Shown here: positions 34,894-46,561 of the stretch, one piece after another
How positions within the stretch are numbered: position 1 is the stretch's first letter
Layout: each line of letters begins with the position of its first letter
Origin: Laburnicola sp. R22_1
Taxonomy: Eukaryota > Ascomycota > Dothideomycetes > Pleosporales > Didymosphaeriaceae
Reading direction: 5' to 3'
DNA length: 64,000 bases
Assembly: GCA_014281115.1 (NCBI GenBank)
Contig: JACONQ010000012.1
Span: 992,001-1,056,000, forward strand
Position numbers and translations under genes: made by a program
The notes under the pieces: model-generated
The model's database searches: none
Told to the model about the DNA's origin: nothing
The model's input: the letters and a program-made list of their open reading frames with translations, nothing else

Positions 34894-36137
34894 TATTAAA
34901 TATCTTTATTGTGTAGAGATTCTAACTAAGATCGAGTCCGCACTATATATAGATAGGAGTAAAATAAAAGGCACTAAAACCTAGTACTTAGTACATAGTA
35001 GTAGTAATAAAATATATATAAAATAACAATAATTTTGTTATTAACTTTATGTATAGTAGTATTATTAATAGTAGTTAATAGATAGTCTACTATTTAGCAT
35101 AACTAAGTTATATATTATTTCATAACTAGTAAACTATTAGAGAGCTATAGTAGACTATAGAGTTGCAACTATAGGAGTAGTGTAGGCAATAGGACGCTTA
35201 ACTATAGTTTAGTTATCGTATTTACAACCTAGTAGTAGCGCAACTATAGTTTACTATACGCATAGTGTATAAAGTCTACCTAGTACAATAAATTTTTATT
35301 TTTAACACATAATTACTATTACTGTCTTTTAAATCTAGCTCTTTATCTATTATATCTAGTAACACAATAATATTTTAGTAGCCTAACTATACTACTTCTT
35401 CTATATAGAGTAGTATAGCTATAGTAGAGTTCTAAAAGTATATAAAGAATTAGCTAGGCAAAGTTAAGAATAATTTCTAAAGATTTAGTAATTTTATATA
35501 ATAAGTAGGGTTAGTAGAGGGTCTTTTAATTTTAATATCTTTAATAATATCTAGCTTTAACTATTCAGGCCGTATTAGCTAATTTATAACTCTAAATTTT
35601 AGAGTACAAAGCACTCCTTTAGTACCTAAATAAAGAGTTAGGTTAGGCGTTTATACTATAATAATAAGACAAAGTAGAGGCGTTACTAGAGAAGCTTAAA
35701 AATAAGAACTAGTAAAGCAAAAATATAAAGTGGCTGCTAGATAATAAGTAGTAGTTCTTTAAGAACTATAGAAGTTTAAAAGAGTAGCTATAGCATAAGA
35801 AGCTTATAAATATAGTAGCAATTATTTAAGATGCTATTAAGGTAGGAGACTACAACTAAGTAATAAGAGTAAGAGTAAGCAGTAGTAGTAGAAGCATAGG
35901 GGAGATAGGTGGTAGTAAGGTTCTAGGGGGGTAGAATACAGCTCGCTAGTTATAAGTAGAAATCTACTATAGGAGAGAGTTAATAAAATATTTAAGTTAG
36001 TTTCTCTTATAATTATTATTATTATTATTATTGCAGCGAAAAATAGTATTAAAGAAATTATTAATTACGTAACATGGTAGTTAGTTAAATAGCCAGCCTG
36101 GGATTACGTAATATTATAGATTAACCCTAGGGGAGAA
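34894..36137 (+). mobile_element. RE-B copy 1 (1244 bp)
   Basis: 12-bp duplication ctttaaaagctt (34882-34893, 36138-36149), identical. Left end TATTAAATATCTTTATTGTG, right end ACCCTAGGGGAGAA. Plus-strand decayed frame about 35290-35980 aligns with the one in RE-B copy 2. Confidence 0.88.
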
Positions 36138-36555
36138 CTTTAAAAGCTTCATAACTATCACTTTTATTATTTAATAAATAATAGTCTAGGTATTAAGTAG
36201 TAAAATCTAGTATAAATAGAATATATTTATAACCTTTAGAAGTACTAGGAGTAATAGGCCTATATAAATCTAATAATACTTTATCTAAATAACTAATAGT
36301 CTTAGGAGTAATCTCTCTATTAACTTTATTAGTTATTTTAGTAGTTAGACAAATACTATATTTAATATCCTTATAACTTTCTATATAAGATATATTTAAT
36401 ATAGTAGTAATATCTTTTAGATTTTTATAGCCTAGGCGTTTATACCATAGTAATAAGTCTTTATTACTAGTATTCGTTTTAGTATATAAACTAGAATTAG
36501 TCTTTATTTTTTTATTACTAAGATTTAGTAGATCTAGATTAAGATCTAATTAGTA
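36138..36555 (-). pseudogene. Copia-I pre-integrase domain and start of integrase
   Basis: Reverse-strand frame: LLWYKRLGYKNLKDI (zinc-binding H...H of the GAG-pre-integrase domain, both His to Tyr), CLTTKI, then LLDLYRPI and KGYKYILFILDFTT, the first catalytic Asp block of the core. Interrupted by RE-B copy 1 on one side and RE-C copy 1 on the other. Confidence 0.85.
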
Positions 36556-37675
36556 TGTGTCGTTATTTTATCTACCTAGGGGTAGGACAACAAAGGCTTT
36601 CATCTTAAATAACATAACAAGAAAAGCAGAGCCCCCTACTTAATGATTAAAAAAGGCGTAAAAAGGTAATAATAATAAAAGCGCGTTTAAACTGCTAAGC
36701 GAGCTTAGTAGTCTTAGCACAAGACTCCTATAAGTAATATTTTTATAAAGAGACTACTTAGGACTTTAGGAGAGATATAACTTTAGTGCAGCTACGCTAT
36801 AAGCTATTTCTTTTCTACTATTCTAAGTTATAAACTACTATTTTAATTATTATAAATAATATAAGTTAATATATTAATAGATACATACTACATTATAAGT
36901 GGACGAGGATAATATATACTAGATACACTATTGCTTTATTACTATATTAAGGTTATCTTTAATAAATCTCCTCTTATTACTGTCTCCCTACACCCTACTA
37001 TCTATCTAGGTATTAATATTATTTCTAAAGAAGTACTTACCGCTATTAAAGAGTACACGCTATAGTTTTACGCTACTACTATTAAGGTAATAACACTAAA
37101 GTTCTATTCTATCTATAAGATAATTATTAATAGGAGCCTAGTATACCTAATTATTTAGAAGGCAATTCGTATATACTAGATTAGCAGCTTATCTAGTTTT
37201 TAAAGACTAGTAAGCCTATATTTCTACTCTAGTAGAAGTAATTACTTCTTATTAGTAATAGAATTTTCTAGTAAGAGATATAAAATAATAATAAGGTGTT
37301 TATTAATAAGCTCTAAGATAGTAAAAGCACTATATAAATCTGCAAGATCCTCCTAGCTATTATTATTACTATTAGGTTAGCTTATCTAAGCGAGTACACC
37401 GCGTAGCGGCAAGCGCAGATAACTAATAATAATAGTGGCAATAAGCTAGGTATGCTATATATACTATAAGTAAACCTTATATAGATTAGAAACTTATAAG
37501 ATATAGATAGAGTGCAAGTAAGTTTAAACTATTATCACGTTATTAGGTAGTATTTAATATTAGTCTTTAATTAGAATTAGGTGCTATATATAGTACATAA
37601 TAACCTTCTATTTTAATCTACTTCAACCTTAAACTACAAAAAAAAAGGTCAAAAAAGGTGTTTGGCAAGCCGACT
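36556..37675 (+). mobile_element. RE-C copy 1 (1120 bp)
   Basis: 12-bp duplication atctaattagta (36544-36555, 37676-37687). Starts TGTGTCGTTATTTTATCTACC, shared with the 110-180-bp RE-C pieces, which shows that those pieces are truncated members of this longer family. A plus-strand frame can be followed from about 36945 to 37380 (PLITVSLHPTIYLGINIISK) through TAG stops and aligns with the copy at 60.1-61.1 kb. Right end AAAAAGGTGTTTGGCAAGCC. Confidence 0.85.
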
Positions 37676-37829
37676 ATCTAATTAGTATAAACTATTACTT
37701 TTTATAAGAGTAAAACCTTTTCTATTATTATAATAGATATCTGTCTTAGAATTTCTAAAAAGAACATAGTAATTTAATTCTTCTAACTTAGAAATAGAAA
37801 TAAGATTTATATTAAAACTATAATCACAT
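37676..37829 (-). pseudogene. Copia-I protease/pre-integrase junction
   Basis: Reverse-strand frame NLISISKLEELNYYVLFRN then TDIYYNNRKGFTLIKS, matching the Copia block NLLS.S.L...G....F......I. No stop in this piece. Confidence 0.85.
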
Positions 37830-38017
37830 TATTAGGGATTGTTAGCCATCAGACCCCTAATCGGCCCAATAGTAATCCGGCCCTGCGCGCTAGTCCCAAT
37901 TAGTTAGCACTAGCGCGCCCTTAGGGCTCCTGCTATATAGGTAGTATACAGCACCTAGTATCCTTATTATAGCAATTTAACCTATTTAATAATTAAGCTA
38001 ATTACTCTCTTATATTA
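37830..38017 (+). repeat. 5' LTR of Gypsy-III
   Basis: 188 bp starting TATTAGGGATTGTTAGCC. Less RIP-damaged in its left part (GGCCCTGCGCGC). Contains a 10-bp perfect inverted repeat GCGCGCTAGT / ACTAGCGCGC (37885-37894, 37909-37918), also seen in the 3' LTR and, in related form, in the insert at 57084-57246. Confidence 0.85.
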
Positions 38018-38587
38018 TACTAGATTAATAAAAGCACGCTTATAATAAAGCGAAGCTATAATAGGCTTTTAATTAATAATTCGCAATAATATATATTATG
38101 CTCTTATAGTAAAAGGGACTATACCTATAATATTGCATAGCTAGGTTTAATAATTCTAAACTATTACATAAACCTAATACTACTAATACTACTAATAAGA
38201 TAGTAAACTATAGAAATATCTTAGGTAATTAGCGTACTAGCATAAGCAAGTTTACTAAACTAAACTAGCATTTCTTTGCTATATTTCTATTAAACGTAGC
38301 AAGCTAATTAATACTACTAGCCTTACATCTACCTCCTTATACGCTCTGCATTATAGATAATCTAGATAAGAAGAACTTAAATATACTTAGTAGCGCAGCT
38401 ACTATAGGCAAAAAGCGCTTTATTATAAATAGTTAGCTAACTAAAATCTTTAAAAGAATATGCCTATAATAAATATTAATAAAGTAAGTTACCCTAAACT
38501 AATAGTAAATTGGCTATTGCGTAGTTAGCGTTATAGCTTAAGTAAAAAGTTTATCTTTAATATTATTAAATAGCCTATAAAGAATAT
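38018..38587 (+). other. Gypsy-III leader
   Basis: Between the 5' LTR and the region with gag character. Fragmentary plus-strand frames but no domain. Confidence 0.45.
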
Positions 38588-38601
38588 TTAGCTACAACTT
38601 A

Positions 38602-38902
38602 TTAAAGATCTTTATTATATAGAGATTCTAACTAAGGTTAAGTCTACACTATATATAGAGAGGAGTAAAATAGAAGGCACTATAATCTAGTATCTAGTAT
38701 ATAGTAGTAGTAACAAAATATATATAAAATAACAATAATTTATTATTAACTTTCTTTATAGTAGTATTATTAATAGTAGTTAATAGACAGTCTACTATCT
38801 AGCATAACTAAGTTACATATTATCTCTTAACTAGTAGACTATTAGAGAGCCACAGTGGACCTACGCGGAGTCGCAACCGCGAGAGTAGTGTGGGCGATAG
38901 GA
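38602..38902 (+). mobile_element. RE-B copy 3 (301 bp, truncated)
   Basis: Perfect 14-bp duplication ttagctacaactta (38588-38601, 38903-38916). Starts TTAAAGATCTTTATTATATA. Right part (CACAGTGGACCTACGCGGAG) retains GC content. Confidence 0.9.
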
Positions 38903-38916
38903 TTAGCTACAACTTA

Positions 38917-40330
38917 TATATAATAAAGATATAGACGCGCTATTATTATATTTTAAAGTCTATTAGGCTCCTACTAAAGGTGTATTACTAGAGTAGGAGA
39001 TAGTTATAGATATTTATAATAGTAAGTTCTTATTAAAAGCTACCTCTATACGCAAGTAGCCTATATCTTTATTTAGACACTTTATAGGTTACACTAATAG
39101 CGCTACTAAACTAGAGAAAAAGGTTTACTAAAAGCTATAGTAAGAAAAAAGTTAGAGACGCGTGTTATACGTATCTCTAAGCTAGCTAAAACTATAAAAC
39201 TATTTCTACTAAAGTTAGAGCATAACCTATAGATTAAGTAGCATTACTCTAGTTAGTATTAGATCTAAATTAATAAAGCTCATACGCATATTAACTAGTT
39301 AAAAGAATTAAATAACGTGTACTACACTTACTATAAGAAGTAATAATAAAGAATAGCTAACTTAGAGGAATAGCTATAAATAATATTATTTATTCTGCTT
39401 AATATTCTAGCTTATATGCAGCAAGACTTGAACCCTAATAATTTTAAAATTATTTATTAGCAATAGACTTATACTGCGTCTTATATTAGTACCTTAAAAC
39501 CCCTAGCTACCACGCCTATAGGTAGAAATATATAAGGAAACACACTAGGTAGATAGTTTATCTCTGCCCTTATAGGTATTAGCTTGGGCCCTAGCTATTA
39601 CCTATATAAACCTAATAAATTTAAAGGCTCTAATAATTAAAAGAACTACAAGCCTTAAAAGAGTTTTATACGCACCTACTTAAGCGTATATAATTATGTT
39701 TTTATAATAAAGTATACTAAGATAGAGTTTATATTTAACTATACTTTAGACGTCGCTTACTAGCGTCTTAAATATTATACAGAGTTTAATAAGCCTAGTG
39801 CTTTTTAGTTAGTAAAAAACATCTTTAATATATTAGACTATAGCTATATCGCAGGAGATTCTATAGGCGAGGCGTACGCGGCTATATAGGGTGACTAGTT
39901 AAAAATTAGGAACTAGGAGAGCTTTAAAGAATAGTTGTCCCGCTTTAAAATTATAACTACACCTATTAATATATTAGACTAGTAGAAGATTATTACTACT
40001 ATATAACTCTTAAAACTATCTTACTTAAAAACTAATAAGTAATAGTCTAACTCTAGTTTATAGGCTTCCTTTATTAAGAAGATCTACTACTAAGTAATAA
40101 TCCTAAAGCTATAGGGCCCAGCACTAAAGAGCAACAACACTAGCAACTATAGGAGTTGTAGTAGAGATAGTTATAGGGGAAATAATAATATAAATAATAG
40201 CAATATTTTGGTTATACTAATGCCTAGGTAAAGCTATTAATAGATAATAGTCGCTATATTAAGTGCAGTAAGAAAGGCTACTATCGCAAAGATATTAACG
40301 CGTCCTATAAGGGTAAGACATAGTAACTAG
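38917..40330 (+). pseudogene. Gypsy-III gag
   Basis: Long plus-strand frame with TAG stops: YLYKPNKFKGSNN near 39600, then the gag helical core through about 39980, ending near 40258 in KCSKKGYYRKDINASYKG, a decayed CCHC zinc knuckle (second Cys, His and last Cys altered). Assigned by position and knuckle. Confidence 0.65.
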
Positions 40331-40639
40331 GTAACAAAATTAAGGCTCTTGTTAACGCTGACCTTACAGTCGCTAATATTATTTCTTTATCTCCTACTTT
40401 TACTATATTAACTAAAAACAATAATTTAGAAAACTAGAAGTTTCTATTAAAAGTTATTAGTAGGGACCTGAGTTATTACTAAAACTTATACGCAAGATTA
40501 AGGAGCTAGAGCTTTAGCTAACTTAATAGTTGTTACAGTCCTAGTAGGTTGTTAGGTTGCGTGCTAACTTACTTAACAAGACTACCTTATTAATATATAG
40601 GGCTTAGTTTATCTTTAAATATTAACTATAGTCTACTAA

Positions 40640-41520
40640 TAGCGCTAAGGTTACGATTAACAGCCTTACTAATTTAGGAGCAATAAATACTTATAATAGT
40701 TGTAACTATATCTCTAGGCGTAAGATGCGTATAGTTACTCTTAATAAATCTATCTAGCTATATCTTAGTAACAGTATTACAAAATAAGTACTTATAAAGA
40801 TGGTAGTGTAATTAGTATTTTATAGAAACTATTTTAGCTTTATAGCTCTAGTCTTAGTAGTAAAGAAACTAAATAGTAGGTTATATATATATATATATTA
40901 ACTATTAATAACTTAACACTACTACTATTAAGAATAAGAATTTGCTACGTAATATTCGCAAGATGCTATTGTAGCTCTTAGGTATATAATAGTTTATCGT
41001 GCTTAATATAATTATAGTTTTTAATAAGGTGTAAATTAGAGAAGGTAATAAGTATAAAACTATATTCGCCACGCAATATAGCCTATTTAAGTATCTAGTT
41101 ATATCTTTTAGGCTATATAATGTGCTAGCGACATTCTAGTTGTATATTAATAAGACTTTACAACAGTACTTAAATAAGTTCTACTTAGTATATATTAATA
41201 ATATTCTTATTTTTAGTAGGACCTTAGTAAAACATAAAGACTATATCTAAAGAGTCTACTAACAATTAAAAGAGACAGGCTTATACCTAAATATTAATAA
41301 GTGCGAGTTTGCTATTAAGAAAGTTAAATACCTTAGACTTATTCTAACTATTAAAGAGATTAAAATACATTCTACTAAGATCTGCATTATTAAAATTAGC
41401 AGCTCCTAACTAATATATATAAGATATAATTGTTTTTAGACTTTATAAACTTCTACTAACGCTTTATTATTAGTTATTTTAGTCTAGTAAGGGCATTGAT
41501 AAATCTAACACGCAAGAAAG
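40640..41520 (+). pseudogene. Gypsy-III protease remnant and reverse transcriptase
   Basis: TNLGAINTYNS near 40660 may be the retropepsin motif. RT: FIALVLVVKKLNSRLYIYIY near 40838, YLVISFRLYNVLATF near 41095, and FYLVYINNILIFSRT near 41185, where the YLDD box reads INN. The following LNINKCEFAIKKVKYLRLIL is the usual RT thumb motif. Confidence 0.8.
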
Positions 41521-41539
41521 CTTTAGCAGAATTTTCTCT

Positions 41540-41764
41540 TAACCTATAGGGCCCTACTACTAAAGCTTTTAAACAACTTAAAAATGTGTTTATAATTACG
41601 CTAATCTTAGCGTATTTTAACCTAGATCTAGAAATATAGATTAAGAGCGACGCGTTAAACTTTGTTATTACTATAGTTCTATCTTAGATATATAATAGCG
41701 TTCTATAACCTATTACCTTTATATTAATAAAGATAAGATCTATAAAGTGCAATTACGCAATTTA
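41540..41764 (+). pseudogene. Gypsy-III RNase H, first part
   Basis: Ends in KCNYAI at the RE-B insertion; YNKELLAIIKAFKK follows it at 43276-43318. Together they give the Y..YDKELLA...AF..W block. Confidence 0.8.
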
Positions 41765-43265
41765 TTAAAGATCTTTATTATATAGAGATTCTAACTAAGG
41801 TTAAGTTCGCACTATACATAGATAAAAGTAAAATAAAAGATACTAAAATCTAGTACCTAGCATATAGTAGTAGTAATGAAATATACACAAAATGTCCGTA
41901 CACCGTACGGGCAAGGGCACCTGAGGGTGTTGAGGTTTCAATATTGCCGCACGATGGCATCACGTGGGGATCACGTGATGCCCGTGCGCCGCAGGATCTT
42001 CTCCTTTCTATCCGCACTCTCTCTAGAGACAAGCAAGTAATAACCAGATCTATTTGCCTTATCCTACCTATCCTCCGTACGCTGTGTACACCGTACAACC
42101 CTCTCTCTTACTAATTGAATGTGTAACCATTCTGTTTAATTAGCTAGCTGTAGAGCCCATTTAACACAAAATAATAATAATTTTATTATTAACTTTCTAT
42201 ATAGTAGCATTAGCAATAGTAGTTAATAGACAGTCTACTATTTAGCATAACTAAGTTATATATTATCTCTTAACTAGTAAACTATTAGAGAGCTATAGTG
42301 GACCTACGCAGAGTCACAACCACAAAAGCAGTGTGGGTAATATATCGCGCTCGCGACCTAGTAGTAGCGCAACTATAGTTTGCTATATGCACAGCGTATA
42401 AAGTCTGCCTACTCTTATAATATTAGTAATGCCTAGTACACTAAATCTTTATCTCTTTGTCTATTATATCTAGTAATATAATAACTACTTTCTAGGAACC
42501 TAATATTGCGTCTCGGTCTAATATCTATAGCAACACAGCTATTATTAAATTTAATTAGGATATAAATAACTAGCTAGGCAAAGTTAAGGATAATTCCTAG
42601 AGATTTAGTAACCTTACATAACTAAAAAGATTATTAGAGGGGCCTTTAAAGCTTATCTTTAAGTACCTTATTAGTAATATTGTTAGGCTAATTTACTACG
42701 CCTTATACTTCTAAATCCTAAAGTGCAAGGCACTCCTTTAGTATCTAGATAATAGTAGAGACGTAGTCTTTATAATATAATAATAGTATAATATAGAGAT
42801 TATACTATAAAAGCTTAAAAATATAACTAAAAATAAAGGTAATAAGGACTATAAGGGTAAAGACTAGAGTAAAAGAAAGAAAAAGTTTATTATAATATAT
42901 AAGACGCTAGAGGCATAGTAATAGTATAAAAAGCTTATTAAGATAATAGTAATTATTTAGACTACTATTAAGGCAGGGAACTACAACTAAGTAATAAGGG
43001 TAAAGGTAAGTAATAGTAGCAAGAGCACAGGGGAGATAGGCGGCGGCAAGGTCCTAGAGGGGCAGAATATAGCTCGCTAGTTACTAGGGGAGATCCACTA
43101 TACAAGAGGGTTAATAAAATAGTTAGGTTAGTTGCTATTATAATTATTATAATTATTATTATAGTAAAAAATATTATTAAAGAAATTGTTAATTATATAA
43201 CATAGTAGTTAGTTAAACAGTCAGCCTAGAATCACGTAATATTATAGATTAATCCTAGAGGAGAA
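41765..43265 (+). mobile_element. RE-B copy 2 (1222 bp without the solo LTR)
   Basis: Perfect 13-bp duplication attacgcaattta (41752-41764, 43266-43278). Left end TTAAAGATCTTTATTATATA, right end AATCCTAGAGGAGAA. Contains a solo LTR (41893-42166). A plus-strand frame, about 42530-43110, reads through TAG/TAA stops (LLEGPLKLIFKYLISN, then NSSKSTGEIGGGKVLEGQN); no family recognised. Confidence 0.88.
41893..42166. repeat. Young 274-bp solo LTR, TG...CA, 5-bp TSD
   Basis: Begins TGTCCGTACACCGTACGG and ends CCCATTTAACA, flanked by CAAAA on both sides (41888-41892, 42167-42171). TG...CA ends, 5-bp duplication and no coding sequence make it a solo LTR left by recombination. CpG, CpA and TpG are all frequent, unlike its surroundings, so it post-dates RIP of this locus or was too short to be recognised. 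Holds two CACGTG boxes and the repeated motif GTACACCGTAC near each end. Confidence 0.9.
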
Positions 43266-43321
43266 ATTACGCAATTTATAATAAAGAGCTCCTTGCTATT
43301 ATTAAGGCTTTTAAGAAATAG

Positions 43322-43526
43322 TGTCACTAATCTAAGGTGTAGTCCCCTTACCTATATTTTATTACCCTTTTAAGACTAGTATAATACTAAGCGAGGTTCT
43401 AAGCAAGGCTATATATAGAGCCTGCCTACGTACCCACCTTATATAGGTATTACTACTATCTTATATTTAGATTCTAACTACTAGTTATCTTATATATAGT
43501 ATAATAACTCCTATAGTACCCTTATA
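43322..43526 (+). repeat. 5' LTR of Gypsy-I copy 2
   Basis: Begins TGTCACTAATCTAAGG: the only copy retaining the original TG, which shows that TATTAC in the other LTRs is a G-to-A plus C-to-T version of TGTCAC. Confidence 0.88.
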
Positions 43527-45100
43527 CTATAGTAGCGATTATTAAGCTATAGCTTAACTATCCTAATCTAGCCTATCTCTAGGGCGTTACTAATAACAAC
43601 GCCTATTAACTAACGCAATAGCAGCAGGTCCAACTCTGTGTCCTTAAGTACTTTATATATTAGAAGCATGGATGCCTTCTCTAGAGCGTTAAAGTAATTA
43701 ACAATAATAGTAACAACACGTACTTATAGGTTACTTAATAATAATAGATATAGTAGAAGATAAGGGTTAGTTCTACCCTATAGGACACGTAGGTTATATC
43801 TTATAAGATATTAGCCCCCTAGCGCTATTATAACAAACAGTCCTTAGAAGAGTAACTTACTTAAGAGTAATATAGCTCCCTATAATAAATAACCTATAAG
43901 CTTACTAAGCCTTATATACAGCGACTATTATAGTAGTTATAAAAGTAGCTTACTAATAAGTAAATTTAGTTATTATAATAACTATAAGTGTGGCTTACTT
44001 AAATAGGCCTCTATAGTTATTACTATTAAGCTTACTATAAGTTACTATAAATTATAGTAATCTTACCTACTTATTACTAATAAGAGATACGACAATATTA
44101 AAATTATTAACTAGATCTAATAATAGTAACATCTCTAATAATACTATTCTCTTTATCCCTATAATTTTTATAATTATAATATATAGGATCTCAATAATAA
44201 TAGTAGATAGTAATAACCTAGATAACTTATAGCCTAAGATATAGTTATAAGATAAGTTAATAAGGCCTACACTCCTAGTAAATTACTCTAGTATAGTATA
44301 GTAGTAACTCTTTAGGCGCGTTTACTCTATATAATTAAAAGCCTTAAGATTTTGTAGTAATTCTAGTAAATCTAACCTGCTTTAGTAAAAGCCTAAGAGA
44401 GTCTAATATTATTATATAAAGTTTTATATAGGTTCTATCTTTTATAGTTATATATAAACTCTAGTTGTAATATCTTACCTAAAAATATCTACTATGGCTA
44501 ACTATAGTACCTACTATGTCCTTAACTTTTAACTCTAACTCTAATCTAAATTACACACTTACTAAGAGACAAACCTATTATATATAGTAATTATAAATAG
44601 CGAGACTAAGATATAAAAATAATAATAACACTAGTTTCTATAAGAAATCCTATAACTTTACTATATCTTAACCTAACGTTCTAACTTAGTAGAGTACTAC
44701 TTAAGGTACTCTACCTATAGATTAGAATAAGCTAGATAACAACTTGCTAGAGATAGAATAACATTGAAATAAACACAAAGTTACCTTTAAAAAGTTACTT
44801 TTAAAGCCTAAAGACTATAATAAGGCTTTTGTAAACAATAATAATAATACTAAAAATATTTATTTTAGAGATAATTTGTTTATATAGAATATACGCACGC
44901 GTATTAGAAGTCTAAACTTATCTAACTATTAAACTATAACGCGTAACTAATAAGACTAGACTAGTTTACTATCTACTAATCTTTCTAAGTATATATACTT
45001 TACTAATATTACTAACACAGATAGTAAGGTTTTTAACTACAAACTTTATATTACCATAATAAGTAAAGAAGATAGTTTAAAACTAAATAAAGTTAAAGTT
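43527..45100 (+). other. Gypsy-I copy 2 leader
   Basis: Untranslated leader, co-linear with 461-536, 6408-6816 and 10461-11450 of copy 1 with the hAT and pogo insertions absent. Confidence 0.6.
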
Positions 45101-46561
45101 TTAAAAAAGTATAGTTTGTTAATATAGTAAACTAAATGCTAGAGTTTTAGTAGGATATTATTAAATTACTATTAATAACTATATAGTAGATTACTAATAA
45201 TCTAGAGAATAATTAGGCTAAGTTGTAGAAGTGTAAATAACTTAAGGCTAGTTATAATATATTAAAGAAACAGCTTATAATAAAATTAAAGTAAGTTAAG
45301 ATATTAGAGAGTTATGTTATACTGCATAAGAACTTTCTTAGAATTATAGAATAGAAAGATATTAAGTTATAGGCATAATATAATTTATTAAAGAAGGACT
45401 TTATCACCCTTAGAAAATCTAAAGTCTCTACTACTAATTATATAGCTCTATAGTAACAGCTAAGAGATCTCTAAGATTACTTACTTAATAACTTTATTCG
45501 CTATAAAAATTACTATAATTTAGAGACTTGCTTTGCGTAACTTATAGAAGTTAAGCACTTACTCTAGTAAGAATTAGATACTACTTATACCTATATCTTA
45601 GAGCTAAAAGAATAGTTACCTATATATATTATTTAGCATACCTAGCCCTATAATACCTATTAGTTTAAAGTAGAATTTCTAGTAGATTTAAATTAGCCTA
45701 TTCTATTTATTAAGTAGCACCTAATTATTAAAGTCTGCTATATGCCTACTAATAATCTATTTCTTAACTATATATATATATCTCTTATACCTAAATTATA
45801 ATATAATCTGCGTACTAGAAGTTATATAAGCTATACTTAGTAGTAGATAACTTATCCTTAGCTATTCTAAGAGGTAATCCTATCTTCTAGTTTTATAGTA
45901 GATTCTTAGTATTCTTACTAAATTTATATACTAGAGATAGACTAGTTTGCTAGCAAAAATAAAAATAAAAATAATTATAAATATTAGCGTATTAGGCTTA
46001 TAGATAAGGTATAAACTTTTTCTACTAAATAAGTCTATATTATATACCTACGCAGATAACTTAAAGGATAAGTCTAAACTCTTGCCTATTTGTACTTTAA
46101 AACATCCTCTACTATTACTAAATTACTTAACTCTCTTAACAAGATCTATTTATTTAAAAATAAGCTATTATACGCATAAGAGAAGATTATAAGCAACTCT
46201 TTAGCTTACGGCCCTAGGAAGATGCTTACTAACTAGCATACTCGCTTTATAGTAGTAATTAACTACCTTAGTATACCTAATTATTTTCTAATAAGCTACG
46301 CCTACTAACTTATATATAGTTACATTATTCACGCTTCTAATATGTTATCTATTCTTAGAAAGTTATTTATAGTATATATAGAATAAACTCTATATATAGA
46401 ATATCTTAACTATAAATTTGTAATAGGCTATTAAGGCATATCTATCGCTATAAAATCTAACTATTTAAAGGTTCGCATAATAACTACAATTATAACTAGG
46501 TCTAATACTACTCTATATACTTTATCCTCTACTATATATATAAATAAATCTACTAAATATA

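Noticed and set aside
41850..42098. 82-codon ORF on the minus strand with ordinary composition
   Set aside because: It lies across the solo LTR and its flank. Open only because the LTR is not RIP-mutated; no domain, and it crosses the insertion boundary.
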